A stretch of 64,000 nt of DNA, taken from positions 124,001 to 188,000 of the forward strand of contig CAXXUY010000002.1 in the NCBI GenBank assembly GCA_963664715.2, written 5' to 3'. The position numbers were made by a program, and so were the translations under genes. The notes under the pieces were generated by a model that did not search any database, was not told where the DNA came from, and was given only the letters and a program-made list of their open reading frames with translations. Shown here piece after piece: positions 1 to 7,916 of this stretch (the stretch's first letter is position 1; each line of letters begins with the position of its first letter). The stretch comes from JAPOXR01 sp963664715. GTDB taxonomy: Bacteria; Pseudomonadota; Alphaproteobacteria; Rhodobacterales; Rhodobacteraceae.

Positions 1-1183
1 TTGCCGCAGTCAGGTAGGCGGCATTGATGTCTGCCAGTGCCGTCTCTGCGTCCTTGTCACCGGTCATGAATGCCGACAGCCCGTCACCGATGGCGGTATG
101 CATGACAGCCATTGCCTTCGACGCCGGATATGCCGGTGCGCCTGCCATGGCGGTCTTCGCCGCGCCTTCAGCCGCCGGACCGGGTGTGAATCCGGGTGCA
201 AGCCAAACCGCGTCGTCATTGTTGGCAGCAATTACCTCTGGGGCCATCGCCGCAACGATCAGCTTGAATCCGGCTTCAGCTTCCTCATCGGTGATGTTCT
301 TGGCCACGACCCAGCCGTCCCACCAGACAGTGGACGCGGGCTGCACTGAACCCATCAGCCCGGCTGCCATCTTGATCTTGCCGGCAACGGTGCTTTCACC
401 GGGGTCATTGACGGCTCCTGCACGGCTAGCCCAGAGATTTGCCATGGCGATTTTGCCCTGCTGGAACTGCTTGGTGACGAATGTCGTGTCCGATACAAGG
501 TATTCCGGGTCCATGTAGGAAGCGGCCTTCTTCATGCGGTCCATCACGAGCATCGCCTTGGCGTTGTCAATTGTCGGCATGTTGTTTTCGTCAAGGAAAC
601 TGCCATCTTCCCCGAGGTAATGGTTGATAAATACGAAACCCAGATTCCAGCCGGACCTGTAGTAGCCGCCGAGCGGATAGTCGACGACTCCCGCTGCCTG
701 GATTGCTTCAGCTGCTGCGAAAACCTCGTCCCAGTTTGTCGGCACTTCCAGTCCGAGATCGTTGAAAACGTCTTCGCGATACATCAGGTGCTGGGTGTTG
801 AAGAGGGCAGCGACTGCCATGGTGTTGCCGTCAACCTTGATGAACTGGTTCGGGTCAAGCCCCTGTCCGTACTTGGCGATGAGATCGTCCAGCGGACGCA
901 CCAGTTCTTCCTCGAACATTGGTACCGACGTCGCGTTGGCCACACCGGCGATGGTGTACAAGGACGGGTTCACGGAAAAGGCGTCGTTGAGCTTCAACCG
1001 GTGGTCCTTGTCGACCTCGGCTTCGAAGTTGCCGCAGCCTTTCATGACGTCGGTCATGATGACATAGGCCGGGAATGCATTGGTCAACGACTTGACCGGC
1101 ACCGTGTTCTCGCAGGCGGCAAATCCCGCGCCGGACGCCAGGAATGTCACGGCGACTGCCGCAGACACTGCTTTTGACAACAT
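1..1183 (-). CDS. ABC transporter sugar-type substrate-binding protein (3' end outside window)
   Basis: Periplasmic solute-binding protein of the SBP_bac_1 (carbohydrate) class. Translating the minus strand from ATG 1183 gives 394 codons that run off the window edge without a stop, so the C-terminus is missing. The N-terminus (MLSKAVSAAVAVTFLASG, cleavage near AGFAAC) is a signal peptide. The mature part has the usual sugar-binding-protein texture: an aromatic- and Asn-rich central region, a WDGW segment and a GPAAEGAAK stretch. AAGGAGA lies 8 bases before the ATG. It sits 94 bp downstream of a MsmK/UgpC-type ATPase; the permease genes are probably beyond position 1. The substrate cannot be told from sequence; the catabolic neighbours suggest an organic carbon compound rather than a simple sugar. 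Confidence 0.85.
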   Translation of the reverse strand, partial: MLSKAVSAAVAVTFLASGAGFAACENTVPVKSLTNAFPAYVIMTDVMKGCGNFEAEVDKDHRLKLNDAFSVNPSLYTIAGVANATSVPMFEEELVRPLDDLIAKYGQGLDPNQFIKVDGNTMAVAALFNTQHLMYREDVFNDLGLEVPTNWDEVFAAAEAIQAAGVVDYPLGGYYRSGWNLGFVFINHYLGEDGSFLDENNMPTIDNAKAMLVMDRMKKAASYMDPEYLVSDTTFVTKQFQQGKIAMANLWASRAGAVNDPGESTVAGKIKMAAGLMGSVQPASTVWWDGWVVAKNITDEEAEAGFKLIVAAMAPEVIAANNDDAVWLAPGFTPGPAAEGAAKTAMAGAPAYPASKAMAVMHTAIGDGLSAFMTGDKDAETALADINAAYLTAA

Positions 1184-1277
1184 TTCAGATTCTCCTTGTT
1201 GCAAGTCTTGGCAAGACCTCGCTCGCCTCGACGGTTGGGCCATCCTGTCCTCCAGGAATGGCAATGGTTGAGGACAC

Positions 1278-2327
1278 TCAGTCCCCGATTCTTGACCCCG
1301 TTTCTGCGTCAAAGATGTGGCAGATTCCTGCCGGCACCGAGAACTCGACCATATCGTCAATCTCGGCGCGGAAATCCTTGGGCGCCTTGACGGATACCAG
1401 TGCGCCACCGACCCTCACTGTGACCATGGTTGCATCGCCCAACAGTTCCAGGGTGTATATCTGTGCCCGGATCTCCCCTCCGGTGTCGGTGACCAACGCG
1501 TCCTCTGCCCTGAATCCGAGTGTTATCTCTCCATCGGGCAGGTCGAGTCCTGCAATTTCAACGTTGTCTGCGCGAAATGTTCCGCCCTGCAATTGTCCCT
1601 GGATGAGGTTCATTGCCGGGTTGCCAATGAACCCGGCGACGAAGGTATTGGCCGGATTGTCGTATATTTCCGTCGGGCTGCCTACCTGTTGAACCACCCC
1701 CTGCCGCATGACAACCACTCGGTCTGCCAGGGTCATCGCCTCGACCTGGTCATGGGTCACGTAGATCGTGGTCACCTTGAGCTCGTGGCTGAGATTCTTG
1801 ATCTGCGCCCTGGTGCTGACCCTGAGTTTTGCATCGAGATTCGAGAGCGGCTCATCCATCAGAAAAACATTGGGTTCGCGGACAATTGCACGCGCCAGCG
1901 CAACCCGCTGCCTCTGGCCACCAGACAGTTCTGCGGGCCTGCGGTGCAGGAACTCCTCCAGTTCGACCATCCTTACGGCGCGCATGACCCTGTCGTCATG
2001 GGACGAGGTATCAACGCCCCTGACCTTGAGCGGGAACCTGATGTTCTCGTAGACGTTCATGTTCGGATAGAGCGCGTAGCTCTGGAACACCATGGCCACG
2101 TCCCGGTCCTTGGGCTCAAGCTCGTTGACCACCTTTCCATCGATGATGATCTCTCCTTCGGTCGCGTCCTCAAGCCCCGCGATCATGCGCATCGTCGTGG
2201 TCTTGCCGCAGCCCGAGGGTCCAAGCAGAACCAGAAACTCCTGATCGGCAATCGTCAGATCGAAACTATCCACCCCGACAAATGAACCCCATCGCTTCGA
2301 GATGTTCCTGAGTTGTATTTCAGCCAT
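1278..2327 (-). CDS. ABC transporter ATP-binding protein, UgpC/MsmK type
   Basis: Cytoplasmic ATPase of a carbohydrate-type (CUT1) importer, 349 aa. Walker A GPSGCGKTT (about residues 36-44), Q-loop VFQSYALYPN, signature LSGGQRQRVALARA and Walker B VFLMDEPLSNLDAK are all intact, followed by the H-loop YVTHDQ. The C-terminal third is the TOBE/OB regulatory domain that defines the UgpC/MalK/MsmK branch. It lies between the FAD oxidoreductase gene (38 bp upstream) and the binding-protein gene (94 bp downstream), so it likely belongs to the transcript that starts near 5.46 kb. MsmK-type ATPases can serve several permeases, so the partner and substrate are uncertain. Confidence 0.93.
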   Translation of the reverse strand: MAEIQLRNISKRWGSFVGVDSFDLTIADQEFLVLLGPSGCGKTTTMRMIAGLEDATEGEIIIDGKVVNELEPKDRDVAMVFQSYALYPNMNVYENIRFPLKVRGVDTSSHDDRVMRAVRMVELEEFLHRRPAELSGGQRQRVALARAIVREPNVFLMDEPLSNLDAKLRVSTRAQIKNLSHELKVTTIYVTHDQVEAMTLADRVVVMRQGVVQQVGSPTEIYDNPANTFVAGFIGNPAMNLIQGQLQGGTFRADNVEIAGLDLPDGEITLGFRAEDALVTDTGGEIRAQIYTLELLGDATMVTVRVGGALVSVKAPKDFRAEIDDMVEFSVPAGICHIFDAETGSRIGD

Positions 2328-2365
2328 TTTCGTCTTCTACTCTGCAATTTGTTGGTTTCTGCATG

Positions 2366-3943
2366 CTACCAGACTCCCCACCGCCAATCATTAAGGATTT
2401 CACGCGCCGCGTTGTGGCCCGGAACTGCTGAAACAGCCCCTCCCGGGTGGCATGATGCACCACATTGGTAAAGATGCCTGACCGGGGAGCGGTAGTCTGC
2501 ATATCGGGGAACCGGCCGCATGAAGAACAGTTGATCCAGAGTGAGTTCACCGTGCTGGGAATTGCCGCCCGGAAGGTTGATGTCGGCCTCGATGTCCCTT
2601 GGTGTGACGAGCCTGTAGTCGATTACGCTGTCTGAAAACCCGGGAGCGAACCGGTCCATGACAGCAAATGCGTTCTTGACCAGTTGAGGACCTTCACGTT
2701 TCCAGGTTGAATTCCGCAGATCGTAGGGAGTGACACCGCCCTGCATTACGACGACATGTTTGCCTTCGGGCGCAAGTGTGTTGTCGCAGTAACTCGGTAC
2801 ATTCGGCGACAGGAACGGTTCGGAGGAATACCAGCCGAACTTGGCGTCATGAAAGGCACTTTCGAGGAACTCGGGAGATGGGCAGATATGTGCGTAGGCA
2901 GGGTAGGTGACTCCAGTCTTGTCAGGGTCGAACCCGGAGTATTGAGGGAGTCGGTCAACTGCACAGAGCAACTTGAAACTCATTCCGCGACTGCGAAATC
3001 CCGTGACGTCTTCCACGAAGTCTTCCGGCAGGTGTTCGGGCTTGACCATGTCGAGAAAGGTGCGCTTCGCATTGACATTGCTGACGACGCGACGCGATGC
3101 GATTTCCTCGCCCGACCGAAGCCGAACCCCGGTTGTCTTCCCGTCCTGCACGGTAATTTCGTCGACCCAGGAATTGCAGCGAATCTCCATTCCGTGTGCC
3201 ATTCCCGATTTGGCCAGAGACTGGGCGACCGCACCCATGCCACCACGGGCAAAGCTCATTCCGGTCTGACCGATGAGATGAGTCACGAGATAGAAGGCAG
3301 TACCGGGGCTGTATGGACCGACATTGCCGCCAATCGTGGCCCAGAACATGAACTTTGCCTTGACCAGATCGGTTTCAAACCACTGGGATACATAGTCATA
3401 TGCACTCATCGAGAGTGCACGCAGCAGGTTGTAGACCTCGCGTTCGGCGTTGCGCATCTTCCAGGCGAGGCGAGCTGTTCTCACCAGTCCAACCGGATCC
3501 CTTCGAAACGGGTTTACCGGTGTTTCCAACTGCAGTTTGCGGAGGAGATCGATCGTGGACTGGAGCCGTTCAAAGAACTTCGGATAGTTTTCCGCATCCT
3601 TCCTGGAGAAACGGGCAATCTGTTTGCGGGTTGTCGCCGGGTCCTTCGAAAAGACGATGCAATCATCCTCCGTTGGATTGATCACGTTCGGCTGCTCGTC
3701 GTTCTCCAGCCCGAACCTGCGGAGTTCCAGGTCCCCGATGACCTTCGGGTGAAGATGACCCATGATGAAGGCGTAGGTCGAGGCTCGGAAGCCGGGGGAA
3801 AACTCTTCCGTGACACTGGCGCCGCCCACATGGGGTTTCTGTTCCAGTACCAGGACCTTTTTCCCGGCACGGGCAAGGTAGGCGCCGCATGTCAGGCCGT
3901 TATGGCCGCCGCCGACGATTATTGCATCGTAGACTGTACTCAT
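2366..3943 (-). CDS. FAD-dependent oxidoreductase, CrtI/PYROXD2-like
   Basis: 525-aa flavoprotein of the phytoene-desaturase-related NAD(P)/FAD oxidoreductase group. The N-terminal Rossmann motif IIVGGGHNGLTCGAYLARAG, with the following VLVLEQ and VGGASVTEEF, binds FAD. The C-terminal CGASCHPGGAVSAVPGHNAA is the second FAD-contacting motif typical of PYROXD2/CrtI proteins. Start ATG 3943 overlaps the stop of the enoyl-CoA hydratase gene by 4 bp (translational coupling). In this operon it probably introduces a double bond or oxidises a CoA-linked or free intermediate. Carotenoid synthesis is unlikely because no crtB or crtE is nearby. Substrate unknown. Confidence 0.85.
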   Translation of the reverse strand: MSTVYDAIIVGGGHNGLTCGAYLARAGKKVLVLEQKPHVGGASVTEEFSPGFRASTYAFIMGHLHPKVIGDLELRRFGLENDEQPNVINPTEDDCIVFSKDPATTRKQIARFSRKDAENYPKFFERLQSTIDLLRKLQLETPVNPFRRDPVGLVRTARLAWKMRNAEREVYNLLRALSMSAYDYVSQWFETDLVKAKFMFWATIGGNVGPYSPGTAFYLVTHLIGQTGMSFARGGMGAVAQSLAKSGMAHGMEIRCNSWVDEITVQDGKTTGVRLRSGEEIASRRVVSNVNAKRTFLDMVKPEHLPEDFVEDVTGFRSRGMSFKLLCAVDRLPQYSGFDPDKTGVTYPAYAHICPSPEFLESAFHDAKFGWYSSEPFLSPNVPSYCDNTLAPEGKHVVVMQGGVTPYDLRNSTWKREGPQLVKNAFAVMDRFAPGFSDSVIDYRLVTPRDIEADINLPGGNSQHGELTLDQLFFMRPVPRYADYRSPVRHLYQCGASCHPGGAVSAVPGHNAAREILNDWRWGVW

Positions 3944-4737
3944 TCTCCCTTGAAATTCGGATCACGTTTTTCAACAAACGCGGCCAAACCTTCCCTGCGG
4001 TCTTCCGAAAACATCAGAAGCGCCGAGAGATCGCCTCCAGTAGCCAAGGCTTCTTCAAAGCTCTGGGAATGCGCCCTGTTGATCGCCTGCTTGATTGCCA
4101 TGACCGACAGCGGCGCAGAAGCTGCTATCTCCTCGGCAATCTCAAGCGCCTTGTCGAGTGCGCCTCCCGCAGGTGTCAGATGGTTGAAAAGGCCAAGGGA
4201 CAGGGCTTCATCGGGATCGATGAGACGACCTGTATAGGCCAGTTCCCTTGCTCTCGGTTCGCCTATGGCCCTGGCAAGAGACCACGCTCCCCCCAAGATT
4301 GAAAACAGGCCATGCTTCGCTTCCGTAAGGCCGATCCTTGCAGTATCCGAACCGACGGCGAAATCGCAGCGGAGCATGATTTCGAGGCCGCCACCCAAGG
4401 CGTAACCCTCGACCGCAGCTATGACTGGCTTGGTGCAGTGGCCAAGAAAGCGCATGAATTCGTACCCGGCGGCAACCGTGTGGCGGTAGCGGTATCTGTC
4501 AAAGTGAGACATGCTGCTGGACGCTGCAGCCTTCAAATCGCCGCCAGCGCAGAAGGCCCGTTCATCACCCGTGATCACCATCGCCGCAATGGCGCGGTCA
4601 CCTTCCCAGGTTTCCAGCGCCTGCCGCATTTCCGTCAACATGGTCTCGGAAAGCGCATTGCGGGCTTCCGGTCGCGACAGTTGCAAAATACCGATTTTTC
4701 CTGAAACGGATACCTTGATCTGGCAAAAATCCGGCAT
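3940..4737 (-). CDS. Enoyl-CoA hydratase/isomerase family protein
   Basis: Crotonase-fold enzyme, 265 aa. The oxyanion-hole segments are visible: AFCAGGDLKAA near residue 65 and ALGGGLEI near residue 115. The Glu of TEAKHGLFSILGGA sits where a catalytic acid is expected, and the C-terminus (FVEKRDPNFKGE) is standard. It would hydrate or isomerise a 2-enoyl-CoA in the cytoplasm. It starts 6 bp after the cysteine hydrolase stop and overlaps the next gene by 4 bp, so it is inside one operon. With an ADP-forming acyl-CoA synthetase upstream in the locus, a beta-oxidation-like breakdown of an activated acid is the natural inference. Confidence 0.9.
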   Translation of the reverse strand: MPDFCQIKVSVSGKIGILQLSRPEARNALSETMLTEMRQALETWEGDRAIAAMVITGDERAFCAGGDLKAAASSSMSHFDRYRYRHTVAAGYEFMRFLGHCTKPVIAAVEGYALGGGLEIMLRCDFAVGSDTARIGLTEAKHGLFSILGGAWSLARAIGEPRARELAYTGRLIDPDEALSLGLFNHLTPAGGALDKALEIAEEIAASAPLSVMAIKQAINRAHSQSFEEALATGGDLSALLMFSEDRREGLAAFVEKRDPNFKGE

Positions 4738-4743
4738 GATCGG

Positions 4744-5415
4744 TCAGTCGATCATCGCTATGACGTCGTCGGTCACCTTCACATCGCCGAAACTCTGGTA
4801 GAACGATGTCAGCCCTGCCATGTGATCATCGTCGTAGCGTGCAGCGTTTGCGTCCTCGACCATCACGACCTTGTAGTCCAGCATCATCGCATCGCGGGCT
4901 GTCGATTCTGAACACATGTTGGTGGCCGTACCCGCAATTATCAGGTTCTCCACTCCCAGTTCCTTCAGGATTTCATGAAGGTCCGACGCACCCGTTACGA
5001 AGGGAGAGAAGCGGCGCTTGGTGACGATCCGGTCCTTGTCGGAAACATCAAGCTCAGGAAAAAGCTCATAGCCGGAATTGCCGGGACTCAACTTGGCCAG
5101 GTGGTTTTGTCCTTTCGAATCCGTAAAGAAGTACTGGTGGTAGAGCGGCCACTGGCTTGGTGCGCCTTCGGCCTCTGCGCACTTCATGATAACCCAGATG
5201 ACAGGCACTCCCTTCTCGCGGCAAGCCGCCGCGATACGGTTGATGTTGGGCACTATCGATATCGCCGTATCAACTTCCGCCACGTAGAAGTTCTGCATGT
5301 CGATGACGAGAAACGCCGTCTTTGCGGCCTCGAAGCTGTCAAAAACCGACAACTTGCCCCGTTTGGCCATGATCCTCTCGATCACGTAGTCAGGAATCTT
5401 GACTTGGTGCGGCAT
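4744..5415 (-). CDS. Isochorismatase-family cysteine hydrolase
   Basis: 223-aa hydrolase of the isochorismatase/nicotinamidase superfamily. The catalytic triad is present: Asp in FLVIDMQNF, Lys in VTKRRFSPF and Cys in GTATNMCSESTARD. The preceding cis-peptide region IIAGT is also normal. Such enzymes cleave amides (maleamate, carbamoyl compounds) or isochorismate; the true substrate is unknown. I place the start at ATG 5415, 6 bases after GGGGG, rather than at the TTG at 5421. It is the first gene of the transcript running to the ABC importer, and a direct-repeat operator lies 46-63 bp upstream. Confidence 0.85.
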   Translation of the reverse strand: MPHQVKIPDYVIERIMAKRGKLSVFDSFEAAKTAFLVIDMQNFYVAEVDTAISIVPNINRIAAACREKGVPVIWVIMKCAEAEGAPSQWPLYHQYFFTDSKGQNHLAKLSPGNSGYELFPELDVSDKDRIVTKRRFSPFVTGASDLHEILKELGVENLIIAGTATNMCSESTARDAMMLDYKVVMVEDANAARYDDDHMAGLTSFYQSFGDVKVTDDVIAMID

Positions 5416-5460
5416 CGTCAACCCCCGCGCACTGCCTGCAGACCAGTTCGATCTACTCTG

Positions 5461-5478
5461 CCCACTATAGTCCCACTA
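5461..5478 (-). promoter_or_regulatory. Direct-repeat operator, site A
   Basis: On the plus strand, CCCACTA (5461-5467), four bases, CCCACTA (5472-5478): a perfect 7-bp direct repeat with an 11-bp period. Read in the direction of transcription it is TAGTGGG-N4-TAGTGGG. It overlaps a -10-like TATAGT (5464-5469, minus strand), with TTGCAA/TTGCAT as possible -35 elements upstream. The same arrangement recurs at 11430-11447 and 16106-16123. Position over the core promoter suggests repression. The binding protein is inferred, not shown. Confidence 0.7.
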
Positions 5479-5505
5479 ACATCATTGCAATGCAAAAATT
5501 GGGAC

Positions 5506-5712
5506 TCACGCCTTTGGAGTACTGGAATGGACAATATGGACGGGCTTGCCGGCCACCGCGTAATTGCCGTCCTCTACCTCGTTGATGATCACCCTGACCT
5601 GCCTTGGTTCGGCACCAATCGTATCCACGATGGCATCGGTCAGGCGGGCAATGAGACGGTTCTTGGTTTTGCTGTCGCGACCCTTGATGATGGTCACGTT
5701 TACAACTGCCAT
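5506..5712 (-). CDS. 4-oxalocrotonate tautomerase family protein lacking Pro-1
   Basis: 68-aa protein that aligns along its length with 4-oxalocrotonate tautomerase: strand VNVTIIKGR, helix TKNRLIARLTDAIVD, strand VRVIINEVE, then NYAVAGKPV. The family's catalytic residue is Pro-1, exposed after Met removal. Here residue 2 is Ala (MAVVNV). GAAAGGA is 8 bases upstream and no alternative start restores a proline. The Arg equivalents (GR near residue 11, VRV near residue 40) are kept. It may be a tautomerase that works without the N-terminal amine of Pro, a binding subunit or a dead paralogue. It closes the operon that includes the SDR, ALDH and acyl-CoA synthetase. Confidence 0.85.
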   Translation of the reverse strand: MAVVNVTIIKGRDSKTKNRLIARLTDAIVDTIGAEPRQVRVIINEVEDGNYAVAGKPVHIVHSSTPKA

Positions 5713-5730
5713 TGTTGATGTCCTTTCAAC

Positions 5731-6480
5731 TCAATTTACGATACCGCCTCCATCGACGATGATCGACTGCCCCGCGACGAATGCTGAGTGATCGCTCAGG
5801 AGAAATGCCGTCGGGCCGACGAGATCTTCCGGCCTCTGATCGCGTGACAGCGCGCGGTTGGCTGCAACGGCTGCCTTCCGGTCTTCAATGCCAGCGCGTG
5901 CCAGGACACCTTCACTCAAGGTAAGTCCAGGGGCAATCGTGTTGACACGGATGTTCTTCGAACCCAGTTCACGGGTGAGAGAACGTGTCATGGAGAGAAC
6001 CGCTCCCTTTGAGGCATCGTAATGCAACAGGTCGGGAAATCCCCTGAAAACCCGGTTTGACGAGATCATCACGATCGAACCGCCGCCAGCGCGCTCCATG
6101 GCGGGAGCAACCGCGCGGGTGCAATGCCATGGGCCCTTGACATTGACATCCATCACCCGGTTCCAAAGATCCTCCTCAATCTGGTCAAAGCCTTGAAGTG
6201 GCAAGGCGGCAAAGAGCGCCGCGTTGCACACAAGTCCATCAACCCCACCGAATGCGTCCTCGGTCGCCTCGACCATCGACACGCAATCGTCCAGGCTGGT
6301 CACATCGACCTTGACCGGGATCGCCTTTCCGCCATTGGCCTGGACTCTCTCTGCCGCAGTGGACGGATCGACGATGTCTGCGAAGGCGACCATTGCACCC
6401 ATCTCCGCAAATCCTGCTGCGAGTACTGCACCGATCCCCTGCGCCGCGCCGGTGACGATAATTCGCTTTTGACTCAACAT
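5731..6480 (-). CDS. Short-chain dehydrogenase/reductase
   Basis: 249-aa classical SDR. The dinucleotide-binding TGAAQGIG begins at about residue 10, with DV in the adenine pocket (VKVDVTSLDD), CNAALF in place of NNAG, catalytic Ser in IVMISSNR, and YDASKGAV supplying Tyr and Lys. AFADIVDPS after strand 2 ends in Asp, which favours NAD+. It would oxidise a secondary alcohol or reduce a ketone in the catabolic route. The start ATG follows AATAGGC and lies 2 bp after the aldehyde dehydrogenase stop, so the two are co-transcribed. Substrate unknown. Confidence 0.92.
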   Translation of the reverse strand: MLSQKRIIVTGAAQGIGAVLAAGFAEMGAMVAFADIVDPSTAAERVQANGGKAIPVKVDVTSLDDCVSMVEATEDAFGGVDGLVCNAALFAALPLQGFDQIEEDLWNRVMDVNVKGPWHCTRAVAPAMERAGGGSIVMISSNRVFRGFPDLLHYDASKGAVLSMTRSLTRELGSKNIRVNTIAPGLTLSEGVLARAGIEDRKAAVAANRALSRDQRPEDLVGPTAFLLSDHSAFVAGQSIIVDGGGIVN

Positions 6481-6482
6481 GC

Positions 6483-7916
6483 CTATTCCCGTCCGTGGTT
6501 GATTACCGTAGCCTTGACCTCGGTAAAGTTGTTCCAGCTGTGCAGGCCGCCCTCGCGCCCGATTCCTGAAGCCTTGTATCCGCCGAAGGGGGCGTTCAAC
6601 TCCCGCAGGAAGGCAGAATTGATGACGATCGTTCCCGCGCGGATCTTCCGGGAGACCCGCAGGGCTCGATTGATGTCGCGCGTCCAGACATATCCCGCGA
6701 GGCCAAACCTGCTGTCATTGCCAAGCGAAACTGCTTCTGCTTCATCGCGAAAGGTGGTGATGGCGGCAATTGGTCCGAACACTTCCTCGCGCCAAATCCG
6801 GCTGCGTACCGAGGACACCAGAACGGCACCCGGCCTGACGAAGTAACCGGCTCCCTCGCCAGGTCCGCCGAACAGGACCTGGTCGCCATCCGCTTGCGCG
6901 CTCTCCAGGAATCCCAAAACCCGCGACCGATGTTCGGCCGATATCATCGGACCCATTTCCACACTTTCATTGCGCGGGTCGCCGACGAGCATGGCTTCTG
7001 CCCTGGCGCGGAACCGGTCAATGAAGTCATTGGCAATGCTCTCCTGGAGGATGATCCTCGCACCGACGAGGCAGGCCTCGCCGTTGTTTCCGTAGATCGA
7101 ACGCAATGCGCCATCCAGCGAGGCATCCGGATCCGCGTCCTCGAATACTATCGTCGCAGACTTGCCACCCAGTTCAAGAATGCAGGGAACATGGTTCCGC
7201 GCCGCGGCTTCGGCTACGAAACGGCCGCCCGCGTGACCGCCGGTAAACGAAACCATGTCAATATCGGCGGCATTTGCGAGGGCGGCACCTGTAACCGTTC
7301 CGCGACCGTTGACATAGTTCAGTACCCCTGCGGGTAATCCGGCCTCCTGAATGAGGTCGACCAGTCTCCGCGTGACCATCGGGCTCTCCTCCGACGGCTT
7401 CAAGACGATTGAGTTTCCTGCCGCCAAGGCCGGAGCAAGCTTCACCGCGGACAATCCAAGCGGAACATTCCAGGGCGTATAGAGTGCACAGACCCCGATT
7501 GGTTCCCGTTCCACCAGGGTCGTGGCGAATTCCAACTGGCGGAATGTCTCGCCTCCGTCGCGGGTAAGGAAGTCTGCGTAATAGTCGAACCAGGCTGCAG
7601 TGGCGGCAATGTGACCCCGCACCTGTGCGGGCGGCATACCGGCCTCGGAAACCTGCAATTTGCAAAGCTTGTCTCCATCGTCCCGAATTGACTCGGCTGC
7701 ACGGCGCAGCACTGCACGTCGCTCGGAATGCACTGCACTTGACCAGGCGCCGTTCTCAAAGCTGTTCCTGGCGGCGGAGACCGCTGACTCGACCTGTTCA
7801 CCAACGGCCTCAGTCAGAATACCGATCACGTCGCCTGTTGAAGGGTCAATGATGTTGTAGGGTTCTCCTTGGCCCATTACATCTTGGCCATCGATCCATT
7901 GGGGGACCTCGATCAT
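6483..7916 (-). CDS. NAD(P)-dependent aldehyde dehydrogenase
   Basis: 477-aa ALDH-superfamily enzyme of near-standard length. Visible motifs: cofactor-pocket PWNVP; VSFTGGHAGGRF for the coenzyme loop; ELGGKSATIVF, carrying the general-base Glu, at about residue 245; the catalytic Cys in NNGEACLVGARI at about residue 279; and EEVFGPIAAI near the C-terminus. It converts an aldehyde to a carboxylate. GGAGAA precedes the ATG, which overlaps the acyl-CoA synthetase stop by 4 bp. Its partner SDR and a CoA ligase suggest alcohol to aldehyde to acid to acyl-CoA as successive steps. No betB-specific feature is evident. Confidence 0.93.
   Translation of the reverse strand: MIEVPQWIDGQDVMGQGEPYNIIDPSTGDVIGILTEAVGEQVESAVSAARNSFENGAWSSAVHSERRAVLRRAAESIRDDGDKLCKLQVSEAGMPPAQVRGHIAATAAWFDYYADFLTRDGGETFRQLEFATTLVEREPIGVCALYTPWNVPLGLSAVKLAPALAAGNSIVLKPSEESPMVTRRLVDLIQEAGLPAGVLNYVNGRGTVTGAALANAADIDMVSFTGGHAGGRFVAEAAARNHVPCILELGGKSATIVFEDADPDASLDGALRSIYGNNGEACLVGARIILQESIANDFIDRFRARAEAMLVGDPRNESVEMGPMISAEHRSRVLGFLESAQADGDQVLFGGPGEGAGYFVRPGAVLVSSVRSRIWREEVFGPIAAITTFRDEAEAVSLGNDSRFGLAGYVWTRDINRALRVSRKIRAGTIVINSAFLRELNAPFGGYKASGIGREGGLHSWNNFTEVKATVINHGRE

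Noticed and set aside
4744..5712. Reading the cysteine hydrolase and tautomerase as maleamate amidase and a partner in a P. putida-type nicotinate pathway
   Set aside because: No nicC, nicX or nicD homologue is present, the genes are 26 kb from the Hnr cluster, and they are under a different operator type.
6483..7916. Assigning the aldehyde dehydrogenase as BetB
   Set aside because: It is 50 kb from betCA, sits in another operon, and shows no feature specific to betaine aldehyde dehydrogenase.
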